Source: Eucommia ulmoides
Taxonomy: Eukaryota > Streptophyta > Magnoliopsida > Garryales > Eucommiaceae
Assembly (NCBI GenBank): GCA_016647705.1
Contig: JAENRU010000432.1
Span: 806,001 to 870,000 of the forward strand
Direction of reading: 5' to 3'
Length of the DNA: 64,000 bases
The position numbers were made by a program, and so were the translations under genes. Positions 25,577 through 35,972 of the stretch are shown here, one piece after another. Under the pieces are notes generated by a model that was not told the origin of the DNA, did not search any database, and saw nothing but the letters and a program-made list of their open reading frames with translations. Numbering within the stretch: position 1 is the stretch's first letter; every line of letters begins with the position of its first letter.

Positions 25577-28500
25577 TCAGACAATACGCTCCAATTCTCG
25601 TGCATAACTCAGCGTCTGATTGATAAGTTGAATAGACGGGATCTCCTTGCAGGTTGAAAACTCTTTTGCCTTCTGGAAAATCACCCATCCGTTCTTTACC
25701 TCCCAATCGGGGTGCTCCTGCAAAATAAGGCCATATAGATGTAATCCTCTAAAAACCGAGCCCTTTTTTAACATATTTCAATTGCTCGCTAAAATTCTCT
25801 CTTTTGCTACTTCTGCATTCGCTTAGACCGCAATTGGTTGTTTTTAAAAAATCTATTTTCCAAATCAAATACCTCACCCAAACGCACTCTTATACTTCAA
25901 ATATACATCTGTTTCTTTCATCTATGAATTGATTTTGAACTCCTAAGTCCTATCACTCTTCCTTCTTCAGTTCTCTACTTCTCATGACATCATTCTTGAT
26001 TTATAAATTACTGAAAAAAAAATAAGAAATAAAATTTAAAAAACAAATAGTTTATAAGGTTTCATTAACTTCATTACCTCCTTAATGTAGTCAAAGAGTT
26101 CTTGGTCTGAAGAGAAAAGCAACATTTGTCGGGCATCACTGACTGAAAGAGAGTCGTATGCCTTCTCACTGCATCCAGATATCTCATCCCTACATCCAAG
26201 AAAACGAACTGAGCAAAAGGAAAAAAAATATATATATTTCCTAAATAGGCATTCAGAATTCAGATATCTCATTCTTATATGAAAGGGTTAATTGCCTTTT
26301 ACCCCCTTGTACTTTGGTCTTGGTTCATTTTGTCCCTCTACTTTAAAAACCTACAAATCACCCCCTTCTACGTATACTAAATTGGAAAAAATAACTTTTT
26401 TTTTTATTTACCTTATCCGAATATACTAAAAAATGGGTGAAATTAAACTTTTCATCCAATTTTTACACAAAACGGAAAAAATTAACCTTTATTTAAATAA
26501 AATAAAAGTAGAGAGAGAAAATATTAGCTTTTGTCGTTTATTACCTTTAAATAGTAAATTTAAAATAAAAATAAAGAGATTCATTTTATATTTTTTGAAT
26601 AAAATGTGAGTTTCTTCCTTAATCCCTCCAGTGGGGGCTGATGTGTAGGTTATTAAGTAGAGGGGTTAAAATGGACCAAAGTACAAGCGGGTAATAAAAG
26701 CTTGAACTTGATTCGTTTATTAAATGAACAACCAGCTCGAGCAGTACGAGAAGGGCTTGGTACATTTCCAGCCGACAGTATACATATTACCCTTATTTCA
26801 CCCCCCAAATTCACATACCCCGTGTTTCACAACATTGCACAATTCATATTTACCCTTAATTCAAGTTCATAACGACTTCAAAACGTAGTTTCGAATTCAA
26901 AAACGGGTTTCAATTCAATTATTAAACGGTCTTCTACTTACAGATTACAAATCTAGTGACAGTTTTACCTGACTGTTGTTGCCAGCAGATCCATGAAATA
27001 GACATACGTTTCGTTTGGTACTGTCTGTCTAGCACTCAAAACACGATTGTATGCACCTTCCATGAAAGACTGCTCCAACTCCACTGCATGCTTGATACAT
27101 GGATTATCCAAAGCCTCGGCTGATAGCAACTCCAACTCAGTGTGGAATTCAGCAATTCTATTTTGGACAAGGAGTCTCAAAAGATTGAGACCTAAGATAA
27201 TGTACTCCTGAGGGGAGGGTGGAAGACGCCCACTGCTCAATAAAATCGCATTAAAAAGTTAAATAACACACGGTTATAAACAGAAGCTTCGAAGCGAAAG
27301 GTCAATACAAATATACTATACTTTCGTGTTATAAATCGGACGGTGTGGAGTCCACGTAATAAATTTTGTCAATTGATTGCCTAAGATTTATCAGTGGAGA
27401 TGTGAACTAAATCTCAACCACTCAAGTAAAGAGATATTTTTATCCCTTGGATTATAGATTTGGAGAGATCCAAACCTTTTATCATTATTAATGTGTAGAG
27501 CCCATATAATTCTAATTGATGATGTAAATTAACTATTTAAGGTAATTAGTTAGTTAAAATTTTAAATACCATAAGATTATTTTTTAATTAAAACTACTAA
27601 GGCGTTCTTTTAGGCACGGGCACTTACTAGTAATTTAATATTGTTATGTTGCTAGCGGAAGAACAAATATTTCACATCACAGGTACAACCCATAAACACG
27701 CAATATGGTAATCTATGCTATTTGAAATTATGATCTATAAACAAATAGATCAAATGAAAGGTTACCCTTATCCACTGTTAGCTTGTCACGTTGTGTATAT
27801 TGTCAAAGGTTTATACCATTTAGAAACATATAGTAAGAAATAACCCCAAAAGAGAAATTGGATATTATATGCATGTGGGAGAGAGAGAGATGTATAACCT
27901 AAACCTAGCACGAATTTCAACACCAAACTTGGAAAAGGATAATAAGCTCTATCAGATAATTGAATTACCGTGTATCAGTATAGTAAGGTTTCAGTTGAAA
28001 GAAATCCCTCTCAAAATCAGCTTGATCCTCAATCTTCACACTTAGAACAACAGCATGCTCATAAATATCTCCTGTAAATTGCCAACAAGCAGTGTGCAAC
28101 AACAGGAAAAGATTAAAGGAGCGATCAAAATGCCAAAAAGAAAATAAAAATACAAGGAATCTGATAAGGATCAAGTGAGAAATATTACTAGCTATTGTCA
28201 ACTCCTGAATCGCATTAGGTGTTTCTTCAAATAACGGAGGAAGACTTCTAAATTCAGTCAGCAAAACCTTCAAGGGAAAATGTGTAATTAGTTCGCATTA
28301 TATCCTTTGGTAAAATACATTTATAAGAATATCCTTGCAAATCTACCTTACAGAAATAAACACCCTAAAGATCCTGAAAGTTCTAAATATATTTAAAACA
28401 TAACAACTCAAGTGTCAAGAATTCCAAATGAAATCACTTGACATTTGATTACCAATTATCACCTAATCAATATATGCGCATAACAGAAGGCTCTCCATTG

Positions 28501-28970
28501 ATTTATTATGTAAAATAAACAAAAATGTCATGGGTACAGTTCCAAACTCCAATATAATGCTTTCGCTTGCCCAGGTTATCCATGTTCTTGCCCGAGTCAT
28601 TGCATGCTTCGACTGCCCTCTTTAAGTCACGGCAACAAACAAGGGCATGGACATCTATATTACAAAGATGAGTAATCATCTATAGGATTCCCTAAACAAA
28701 AATGCATATTAGTGACGTAGACTTTGTTTAGCGCTTTCATCATTGTTTACACTGCACACATGATGCTCATCGGACAGATTCAACCTAGTAAACATATAAT
28801 TTTGAAGTAGCATCCATCATATAAATTCAAGATTTAATTCGCTCTCATCTCAGTACTTAATCTATTTAGTTTTAACTAAATTGTGTTATCAAAAGACTAA
28901 CTAATTAAAATCATTGAAGATTATTCATTTATATCTAGTTATCATTATTTTCACAAAACATGTAGACATC

Positions 28971-29007
<37 letters not shown>

Positions 29008-30021
29008 AATTAAAAGGAAAAATCACCTTGCTTAATCCATCAACATTAATTGAGTTCTCTCATCACAGTGAGGAAAATTCCAAACATTTTACAAAAATAA
29101 ATCTAACCGAGGAAAATAAAAATATTGATTCATGGGTTTCAATATGGGTTAGAGTCATCAAAACAACAACAACAAAAAAACAAATAACAATGAAGAGAGA
29201 GAGACAGATGTGAAAATAAAAAAAAATGAATTCCGCCATTGAAGCAGCTTCATCTTAACCATCTCTCTCTACTCTCTCTCTAAAAAAACCCACACCACAC
29301 CATATCTATCTCCTTAATCATCGTATCATCGAAGTTAAGGATCAAAAAACGACTTCTTCACAGTAAATCGTAAGACACATAGTGTGATTGAATCCGAACT
29401 CTTCCTCTGCTCGTCATAGGAGACATTGAAACTCAGGACGAGAAAGAAAAGTATGGGTACGATGTATCTGGTTCTGTTTTCTCCAACATTGTAATGGAAA
29501 ATCCTGAAAATCTATAAGGGTATAATGCACCAGCTGAAGAAAGACACTGTCCCTTTTCCTTAAATATGGATAAAACAAATAAAAAAAAAATAGTTGTTAT
29601 AACTCCAATTCAAGTATTAAGGCCTACATTTGTTTGAATGTACAGCCAATGTTCCTAAAGACCAAACAAATGGAATCACCACAAAAATTGAAGTATTTAA
29701 ACCTTCTAACTACTCGGAGCTATGAATTAAACAAAGAATCGTCGGAAAATCGAAGCATTGCATTCCTAAAATTAGGTCATCAGTCACTATATGATTGAAA
29801 TCGAAACCTAGGCAGAATTACGAACTCAATACAAAGATTCGAATGGTCGATCAATAATTTCACGCGTTTAAAGAAGAAACGGAAATCGTATCGCGATTCG
29901 ATTTCATAAAAATTACCTTGAGCTGAGAAAGGAGTCTGGTGCAGGTATCAAAATCGCTCCTCACAAAAGCCGCTTTGAAGCGCTCGAACAGTTGAGAAAC
30001 CTCCGTAAGCTTCGGATCCAT
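25577..30021 (-). CDS. RPN12: 26S proteasome regulatory subunit RPN12 (PSMD8)
   Basis: Six exons on the minus strand: 30021-29917, 28267-28189, 28071-27969, 27235-26969, 26189-26078 and 25717-25577, all with GT/AG borders, summing to 807 bases, i.e. 268 residues plus stop. The start MDPKLTEVSQLFERFKAAF, the middle blocks DIYEHAVVLSVK, ILGLNLLRLLVQNRIAEFH and QSFMEGAYNRVLSARQT, and the end LINQTLSYARELERIV are those of plant RPN12, which is about 267 residues. RPN12 is a non-ATPase lid subunit of the 19S regulatory particle; its C-terminal half is a PCI/CSN8-type domain that locks the lid onto the base during proteasome assembly. The frame is open throughout, so the gene looks intact. Intron 1 is unusually long (about 1.65 kb) and intron 4 contains a MITE. 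The gene converges on KIN-14 across the satellite array. Confidence 0.95.
26285..26700. mobile_element. MITE with long terminal inverted repeats in RPN12 intron 4
   Basis: The left end (TTACCCCCTTGTACTTTGGTC, then TTTTGTCCCTCTACTTTAAA, AACCTACAAATCA) and the reverse complement of the right end (TTACCCGCTTGTACTTTGGTC, AACCCCTCTACTTAATA, ACCTACACATCA) match over about 60-70 bp. The interior is AT-rich and non-coding. It lies wholly within the intron 26190-26968. Confidence 0.75.
27236..27968 (-). other. RPN12 intron 3, no further feature seen
   Basis: AT-rich intronic sequence between RPN12 exons 3 and 4. A short GA run lies at about 27880-27890. No gene or recognisable transposon was found. 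Confidence 0.6.
28268..29916 (-). other. RPN12 intron 1 (1.65 kb) with microsatellite and a small ORF
   Basis: Long first intron. On the minus strand an uninterrupted stretch from about 28678 down to 28508 would encode about 57 residues (contains VHALVCCRDLKRAVEACND and GKNMDNLGKRK). Its composition looks protein-like, but no family is recognised and it is not in the RPN12 reading. A GA microsatellite follows at 28972-29005. The 29240-29300 part is rich in CT/GA. The rest shows nothing definable. Confidence 0.5.
28972..29005. repeat. (GA)n microsatellite
   Basis: About 17 uninterrupted AG/GA dinucleotides inside RPN12 intron 1. Confidence 0.95.
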
Positions 30022-30139
30022 CTTCTTCCGCAATAGAGATTGTCGTCGTCGTCGTCGCCGTTCACAGCTTTCCTTCTGCACAAGCAACTGAGAGAAATTG
30101 AGAAGTCCGATTTAGAGTTCGTTTGTTCCCCCAGCATAT

Positions 30140-30535
30140 AGTTTCTATGGGCTTTTTTACCTATTGTCCCCTTAAGGTTCAATAAAATTTCAAATTGGTC
30201 CCTGTATTTCAATTTATATTTTTCGCACTAATCTTTTAATTGTGTTCCAAATCACATCTTTTAATTGTAGACAAATCATCATAACAAAAATATTGTTCGT
30301 TTAAGAAAGATTAGAGAAAAAAAATTAAAATTAATCATTAAAATTAACAAAAATATTGCTCGTTTAATTGTGATAAAATAATAAAAATATATCCATTAGA
30401 AGGCCATGTATCTATTTTTCTGAAAAGAAACATACGTAAAACTTGAGGGACCAAATGTATAACTTGACAGATTTTAGGGTCCATATAAACACTAATTCCA
30501 TACTTTAGGGGCTAAAAATATAATTTTCCCTAATA
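30140..30535. repeat. Probable MITE between RPN12 and bS6c promoters
   Basis: The left end (TTACCTATTGTCCCCTTAAGG) and the reverse complement of the right end (TATTTTTAGCCCCTAAAGTATGG) are weakly complementary, and both carry the 'ggtccct...' phrases common in plant non-autonomous elements. The interior is AT-rich. It sits in the gap between the divergent genes RPN12 (-) and bS6c (+). The exact ends are uncertain. Confidence 0.4.
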
Positions 30536-30643
30536 TATTGTCTGTGGTAAACTGCGCCGCTGTGCGTAGAGCGCATCCACTCCTTATCTACTCTCGACTC
30601 TTCCATACAATATCAGCAACAGTGAGGTAACCACAGCCTGAAA

Positions 30644-32185
30644 ATGGCGTCTTCCTTACTCTCCTCGACCCTTTCTCTCTCCTCTTCTTCTCTCTCCTCT
30701 TTACCCCCTCTCACAAAATGCCCCAAATCTCTTGGCTACCGAATCAGAGAGCCGCGTTTCGTCGCCGTCAGAGTTCAAACCCTAGATTTTACCAGTTCGT
30801 TCTTCGAAGGAGGATTGGGAGACGACGACGACGACGAGGAGGAGCCGCCGATCGGCGGGTCCGCCCTTTTGGACATCGAAGAGAAGGAGGAGCCGCCGTG
30901 TCCGCCGGGTCTCCGGCGGTACGAAACGATGGCCGTTCTGCGGCCCGATTTGTCCGAAGATGAACGGCTAGCCGCAACCCAGAAATATGAAGAGGTACAT
31001 TGTTGTTCTTTCCCAGTATCAATTGAATTCATATAAATTACTGCTATGAATTGGATTTGTGTAGATTGATTTTGAGAATTTTGAAAATTGGATTACGTTG
31101 GATGAGGAATTGAAAATTTATTGAAACTTGGGGCATGTTTAGTTATCTTTCAATTCACAAATTTAGTTGTAAGATTTCTCTTAAAATATGATTTGTTGTT
31201 CAAACAAACAATACATAAATTTGATTTCAATTCAGCAAAGATACGATAATTCATGAATTGCGATAATTTATATAACCAAACGGGCCCTTAATATTAGCTA
31301 GATGTCACCGGCTCACATTTTTGCAGCAGCAATTGCCTGTGCAGCACCCCTACCGCGCTCGCTACGCAATTGCCTATAAGCCTGCCTTCTTATAGGATGC
31401 TGATTGGTTTTATATTTTCTTCGGGCTCATCAAGAGAAATGATTCCAACCCGCAACCAATTTGTACAGGGGAAGCCAAACCTCTATGCTTTTTTCAAGTT
31501 CATGACTAGCAACATATTCTTCAAATTTAACTAGGTCAATATGACTCGACTCTAAATAGATGCCTAGTGGTGTTGGGGCCCGGTTGACTAAGAGCTCTTC
31601 GAGTCAGCATCCTTGTTCTTTTTTACCGCCATGTGAGTAATCAGTTCTTTACATAGAAGAATGGACAAAATGACGAAGGGACGTTGATTATGGAGGAATT
31701 GTTTTAAGCAACTTTGTCCATACCTAGAAAGATGGCGTGGAGGGAACAACAATTGTGTCTTAAAGTTGATTATGGAGTTGTCTTCTCTTTTTATCTTTTT
31801 AAACTCTGAAACCTAAGCTAAATTCATCCAACCCCGGATAATAAACCTGAATTTTATACTTAGTTTGTTTAAGGATTCCGTATTCATGAAATTATGATTA
31901 TCCGATGAAATTCGTTATTTTTTTTTTTGGGTGGCAGTTACTTGTTGCGGGTGGCGGGATGTATGTGGAGGTATTCAATCGGGGAGTGATTCCGCTATCG
32001 TATTCAATAAAGTCGGTAAACAGAGCAGGAGAGACCAACACTTACATGGACGGGATCTACCTGTTGTTCACCTATTGCACCAAGCCCGGCGCCATTGAAG
32101 TGCTGGAAGAAAACATGAAATGGATGACAATGTTATCAGGTGGTCCAGTTTCAAGATTAGGAAAAGAAGGTATAACACATTCTAG
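30644..32185 (+). CDS. Plastid 30S ribosomal protein bS6 (apparent frameshift near the C-terminus)
   Basis: Nuclear-encoded component of the small subunit of the chloroplast ribosome. Exon 1 is 30644-30994 (117 codons): a Ser/Leu-rich transit peptide of about 45-50 residues, an acidic linker, then CPPGLRRYETMAVLRPDLSE, the first strand of the S6 fold. After intron 30995-31937, exon 2 starts at 31938 with LLVAGGGMYVEVFNRGVIPL and continues with GETNTYMDGIYLLFTY. The expected end (DDNVIRWSSFKIRKRRYNTF, stop TAG 32183-32185) is present but in a different frame. The two exons sum to 599 bases, one short of a whole number of codons, and the shift maps to about 32115-32125 in an A run. Unshifted, the frame would run to 32384 through a poly-T tract with an unrelated tail. 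Either a real one-base deletion or a homopolymer sequencing error. Family identity is secure. Confidence 0.88.
31130..31287. mobile_element. Short Harbinger-like MITE in the bS6c intron
   Basis: The left end GGGCATGTTTAGTTATC and the reverse complement of the right end (GGGCCCGTTTGGTTATATA) are inverted repeats of the GGSCC-GTTTGG type. It is about 158 bp and AT-rich inside. It lies in the intron 30995-31937; the remainder of that intron shows nothing else recognisable. Confidence 0.5.
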
Positions 32186-32544
32186 ACACAGGAGGATTTT
32201 TTTTTTTTTTTTTGTTGCTGGAAATGCTGAATTTAGTTGTTGTAAAGGCTTTTTGTGGAAATTATATGCAGTTCCAGCACAGGAGTTTCATTTTTCTTCC
32301 ATATATTCAGAACTTATTCTTCTATGTAAGCAGTATTGGCATTTGATTTGGTGGTTGCTAAAGCACAAGGTCGCCATTGGTTAGTGCTTGTTTTTTCTCC
32401 CCCCAGAAAGGGGGTGGGGTTGGGGGTGGGGTGGGTGGAATGTTGTTTCTAATGGTACCTAGAATTTTAGACCAAATTACTTGGGAGTAGAACACACAAC
32501 AAGGTGGCATTTACTCCTCAAAGGCTAAGAACAGAAACAAAAAT
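32186..32544 (+). other. 3' flank of bS6c with a G-rich quadruplex-prone tract
   Basis: Contains a poly-T run at about 32199-32213 and, at about 32410-32438, consecutive G runs (GGGGG, GGGG, GGGGG, GGGG, GGG) separated by one or two T. That arrangement fits the usual G-quadruplex pattern on the + strand. No gene is seen. Confidence 0.6.
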
Positions 32545-33790
32545 CATGTCTGACAGCGATAATACAAACACAACACGATAACGTATCGTGTCATGAAATC
32601 AAAACACGAATACGACAAGTTATATTATCATATCGATATGATACAATAAGGCCCCGTTTGGTTAGTGTTTCCAACCAAACCCAACCTAAAAATTTTAGGT
32701 TTAATTTTTGGGAACGCGTTTGGCAAATATAAAACTCAAACCAACCCAACCCAAAAAATAGGAATTGATTCTTAAAATCCTAAAGAAACCAGAAACCAAA
32801 AAAAAATTGTTTCTTTTTGTGCCCAAAAAACTCAACTCAAAGTTCTCAACTTCCGACTTCATCTACCGGCCGACCACCACCACCCGCCGCCGTCTGCCGC
32901 CGCCGGCCACCTTCCGGCGATCGACCGCCGTCTCTGGCCACCTCCGGCAACCTTCCGCGCCGCCGCCGGCCACCTCCGGCGACCCTCCACTCCGGCGGCC
33001 GTCCGGCCACCTCGCCGCCGCCGCCGGTCGTCCGGCCACCGCCACCTCCGTCCGGCCGCCACCAAACAAAAAAAAAATCAAAAAAAAAAAAAAATAGTTT
33101 TAGGATAAAATCGTTATCAAACACATTCTGTTCTCAGCACAAAACAAAAATTATCGTTACCAAATGTAATTCTGTTCCCAAAATTCTCAACTCAACCCAA
33201 TTCAACTCAACCCAACCCATTTCAGTTGGGTTCAGAAAAGTGGAAACACTAACCAAACGCCACCTAAGTTATCGTGTCATACGATAACATGGCACGATAG
33301 GTATCGAGTCACAATAAATACGTGTTTAACTCATTAAACATTATATATTTATTAATAAATAATTTTTTGTAAACAATTAAAATAACAAAACAAATTTGTG
33401 AACGTGTTACAATAAAATAGAACCAAACAAGAAAAATAAACAAAAAAAAATTGAGTTTGATTGTGCAAAAATTCTAATCTAAATAATATATATAATATGG
33501 CTTAGATTTTAGTATAGATAAGTATAGGGTAATATTTGTAGCTAGTTTATAATATATTTTAATTTTCAAAATAATTTATTAAAATTATCATGTTACATAT
33601 TACTGCATCTCTTAACGTGTAACCTAAAATATGATTGAAAGTATTTGTGTCAATTATCGGGTTAGCCAAAACTTGAAATATTTCTTATTGTGTTTATCGT
33701 AATTGACTCGATAACGACCTGTTATTCATTAAGCTAAATATATACTCGATAATTTTGTGTCGTGTTTTCATGTACCTACCTTGCCAGCCT
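32545..33790. mobile_element. Relict hAT-like element of the CACGATAA-rich family, interrupted
   Basis: Both parts, left and right of the nested Harbinger element, are rich in ACACGATAAC and ATCGTGTC motifs, as is the better-preserved element at 61949-62570. Left limit near TGTCTGACAGCG, right limit near CTACCTTGCCAGCC; these are only loosely complementary and no target duplication is clear. Non-coding. Confidence 0.45.
32650..33264 (+). mobile_element. PIF/Harbinger-type MITE with a GC-rich core
   Basis: Starts GGCCCCGTTTGGTTAGTG; the right end reverse complements to GGTGGCGTTTGGTTAGTG. It is flanked on both sides by TAA (32647-32649 and 33265-33267), the TWA target duplication of PIF/Harbinger elements. 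Length 615 bp. The core (about 32870-33060) is a striking GC island of CCGCCG/CCGGCG runs in AT-rich surroundings and produces overlapping Pro/Arg/Gly-rich ORFs in several frames that are not considered genes. It shares terminus types with the element at 48257-48986, which lies in the opposite orientation. Confidence 0.85.
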
Positions 33791-34133
33791 TAATACAATG
33801 GATAAAAATATATATATATATCTTCAATTAAATAGTTAAAATGTATTCCATATATTCTCCAATAGATCTTGTGTAGTATTATTGTGTTGTGCGAAAGACC
33901 AACCAGGGATGAACCATTTCTTAAGCAATTCCTTCCCTCTTTCACTTTCTCTTTTTCCCCAAATGGAATATATTCAACAAGTTCCATCCAAGCAAAGAAC
34001 TCAATTTCATCCACAATGAACAACACACATCCAAACGCTCCCCCTTTATATACCACCTCCACCAAACATCTTCATCATCAATTCCATACATATATACACA
34101 CACACATTCTCTCTCCATCTCTATCTCCATTTA
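33791..34133 (+). promoter_or_regulatory. Promoter and 5' UTR region of the 34134 gene
   Basis: A TATA box (TTTATATA, 34045-34052) in a C-rich context lies about 80 bp before the start codon, with a CT-rich leader (TCTCTCTCCATCTCTATCTC) between them, as is common in plant 5' UTRs. Confidence 0.6.
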
Positions 34134-34628
34134 ATGGAAGCAACAAAGCCGAACTCCACGCTTGATCGCGAGCTCCGGGAGATGATCTCCGACCTCACTA
34201 AGAAACTCTCTGGCCTCCAACAAGGCCGGAAAATTGGAATCTCCGGCAGCAAAACCAACAAGGGCAAGGAGGAGGAGAGAGAGGAGGGGGAGGAAGGAGA
34301 AGAAGAAGATCATGGGGTGAGGATCATCACGTTGGCGGGAACCAACGTGGGGGCCACAATGAGGAGCGACGCTGACAACACCGAGGAGAAGGAGGGTTTT
34401 GAAGAACAGCCGATGAGTACGTTCGTGAACAGCAACTTTCAGTCGATCAACAACTCGATTATGATGGGCGGGACCCACGAGACTAACGATCCCGGGGTTC
34501 ATATGGATGTGGTGGATTACATGGAGAAGCAAACTAGGCCTGTGAAGAGAGGGGGAGGAGGTGGGGGTGGGAGGAGGAGGGAGAAGGAAGCAACGAAAAG
34601 TGATCAAGAAACTGACAACTCTAACTAA
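34134..34628 (+). CDS. Uncharacterised plant protein, single exon, 164 aa
   Basis: An intact ORF with a TATA box upstream and no intron. It starts MEATKPNSTLDRELREMISD with a short amphipathic helix (residues about 10-30, TKKLSGLQQ), then a Lys/Gly/Glu-rich linker, then the conserved-looking blocks HGVRIITLAGTNVGATM (about residues 60-76) and STFVNSNFQSINNSIMMGG, TNDPGVHMDVVDY (about 95-128). The tail is Gly/Arg-rich (poly-Gly about 140-147). No signal peptide or membrane segment is visible. The middle blocks look like a small plant-specific family of unknown function, but I cannot name a function. The long antisense ORF over the same bases is a shadow. Codon use and the promoter support a real gene. 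Confidence 0.75.
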   Translation: MEATKPNSTLDRELREMISDLTKKLSGLQQGRKIGISGSKTNKGKEEEREEGEEGEEEDHGVRIITLAGTNVGATMRSDADNTEEKEGFEEQPMSTFVNSNFQSINNSIMMGGTHETNDPGVHMDVVDYMEKQTRPVKRGGGGGGGRRREKEATKSDQETDNSN

Positions 34629-34664
34629 AACTTCTTATTTCCAAATATCAGAAATAATAAAAGG

Positions 34665-34802
34665 TTCATCTCTGGATAGAGTGCGTGATCTACTACAGTG
34701 TTTGTTTTATGAATTCCCTATATAATACAGGAATTCATCTCTGGATAGAGTGCGTGATCTACTACAGTGTTTGTTTTATGAATTCCCTATATAATACAGG
34801 AA
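34665..34802 (+). repeat. Perfect 69-bp tandem duplication
   Basis: 34665-34733 is repeated without visible difference at 34734-34802. Each copy begins TTCATCTCTGGATAGAGTG and ends CCTATATAATACAGGAA. It lies 36 bp after the stop codon of the 34134-34628 gene, i.e. in its probable 3' UTR. The lack of differences suggests a recent event. Confidence 0.95.
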
Positions 34803-35448
34803 TTCAAGTGGCTGTTTCTGTTTCTGTGTTTTTGTTCCCACAAAAACAACTTAGAAGACCGAGAAAATGTATGTTTGTGTTACCCATATTTGTGTTTTCG
34901 TTTCAATATGTGTACCCGAAAAACAAAAAAAGGGAAACAGTTTCTTCCTGATCCTACAAACTTGTTTTAAAAATTTAATCAAGTGCAATATAATTTATGA
35001 ATAACTGTATTTACATATAGTAATTCAAGTGGGCAGTATGTTTCTATTTATGTGTTTTTGTTCCCACAAAACAACTTAAAACATTAATAATATTCTAAGA
35101 ACGAGAAAGTTGCTAAAGGGAAAAAGTCGCATTTTATTCTAAAATAATCTTTATTTTTTTTTAAGAACAGAATAACAAAAAAAACACATAGGATGCGAGC
35201 AAGACTATAACAACTAAAAACTAATGTAGGAATGAAATAAAAATTGGGTATTTATCACTTATCTTTCTTTCCATGTTATTTTACTTAAAATCATAAATCT
35301 CTCATATCATTTGAAAAATACCACTCAACCCTTTTAATCTATTTTTTTAAAAAAATACATAAATGCTCTTTTCTTATCTAAGAAAATATATATTTTATTC
35401 TTTTATTTTTACAAATATTCACTAACACCCCTATTTTAAAAAAAAATA

Positions 35449-35550
35449 GGTGGAGTTTGGTAACCGTTTCTGTTTCCATTCCAACAGTGGGATGTGAATT
35501 TTATTTCCTTCTTGGGAGTAGAATCGCATTTGGTAACGATAATTTTTTTG
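35449..35550 (+). mobile_element. Harbinger MITE remnant (left end)
   Basis: GGTGGAGTTTGGTAACCG, then GCATTTGGTAACGATAATTT, matching the first ~110 bp of the element at 48257. The rest is missing. It is absent from the equivalent place in copy B (about 42040), so it inserted after the duplication or was lost there. Confidence 0.65.
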
Positions 35551-35972
35551 ACAAATGATAATAGAAATTTATGATTTTAAACCGGAAGTAAGGGGGTGTA
35601 AGTGGTAAATATAATTAATATAACATATTACATTATCATCATTATTTGTAAACGGCAAGAAGGTTGCAGCAGCCCCTATTTTTAGGGACTAAAAAAATAG
35701 GAGCACTTTATTTGGACAGATCATGGGGTTACACATTCAATGGATCTCAATCTTTTCGCATATATGGCAAATCTAACAAGTGCTGCTGTTAAATATATAA
35801 TAGTGAAAATATATTCTTTTTTTTTTTTTTTTAATGAATAAGAATTATGGGGATGCATCCTATAAATAAAGTAAAATATTATATAAAATACTGAATAAAG
35901 AAAAGGACAAAACTGATAAGTATTCGTTTGGCAGACAATTTGAAAGATCAAAACTGTGTTTCCAAATCAATT

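Noticed and set aside
32765..33287. Overlapping Pro/Arg/Gly-rich ORFs on both strands
   Set aside because: They cover the GC-rich core of a Harbinger MITE; long ORFs in several frames at once reflect composition, not coding.
34131..34607. 158-codon ORF antisense to the 34134 gene
   Set aside because: The + strand frame has a TATA box, CT-rich leader and structured conserved-looking blocks; the antisense frame is a shadow.
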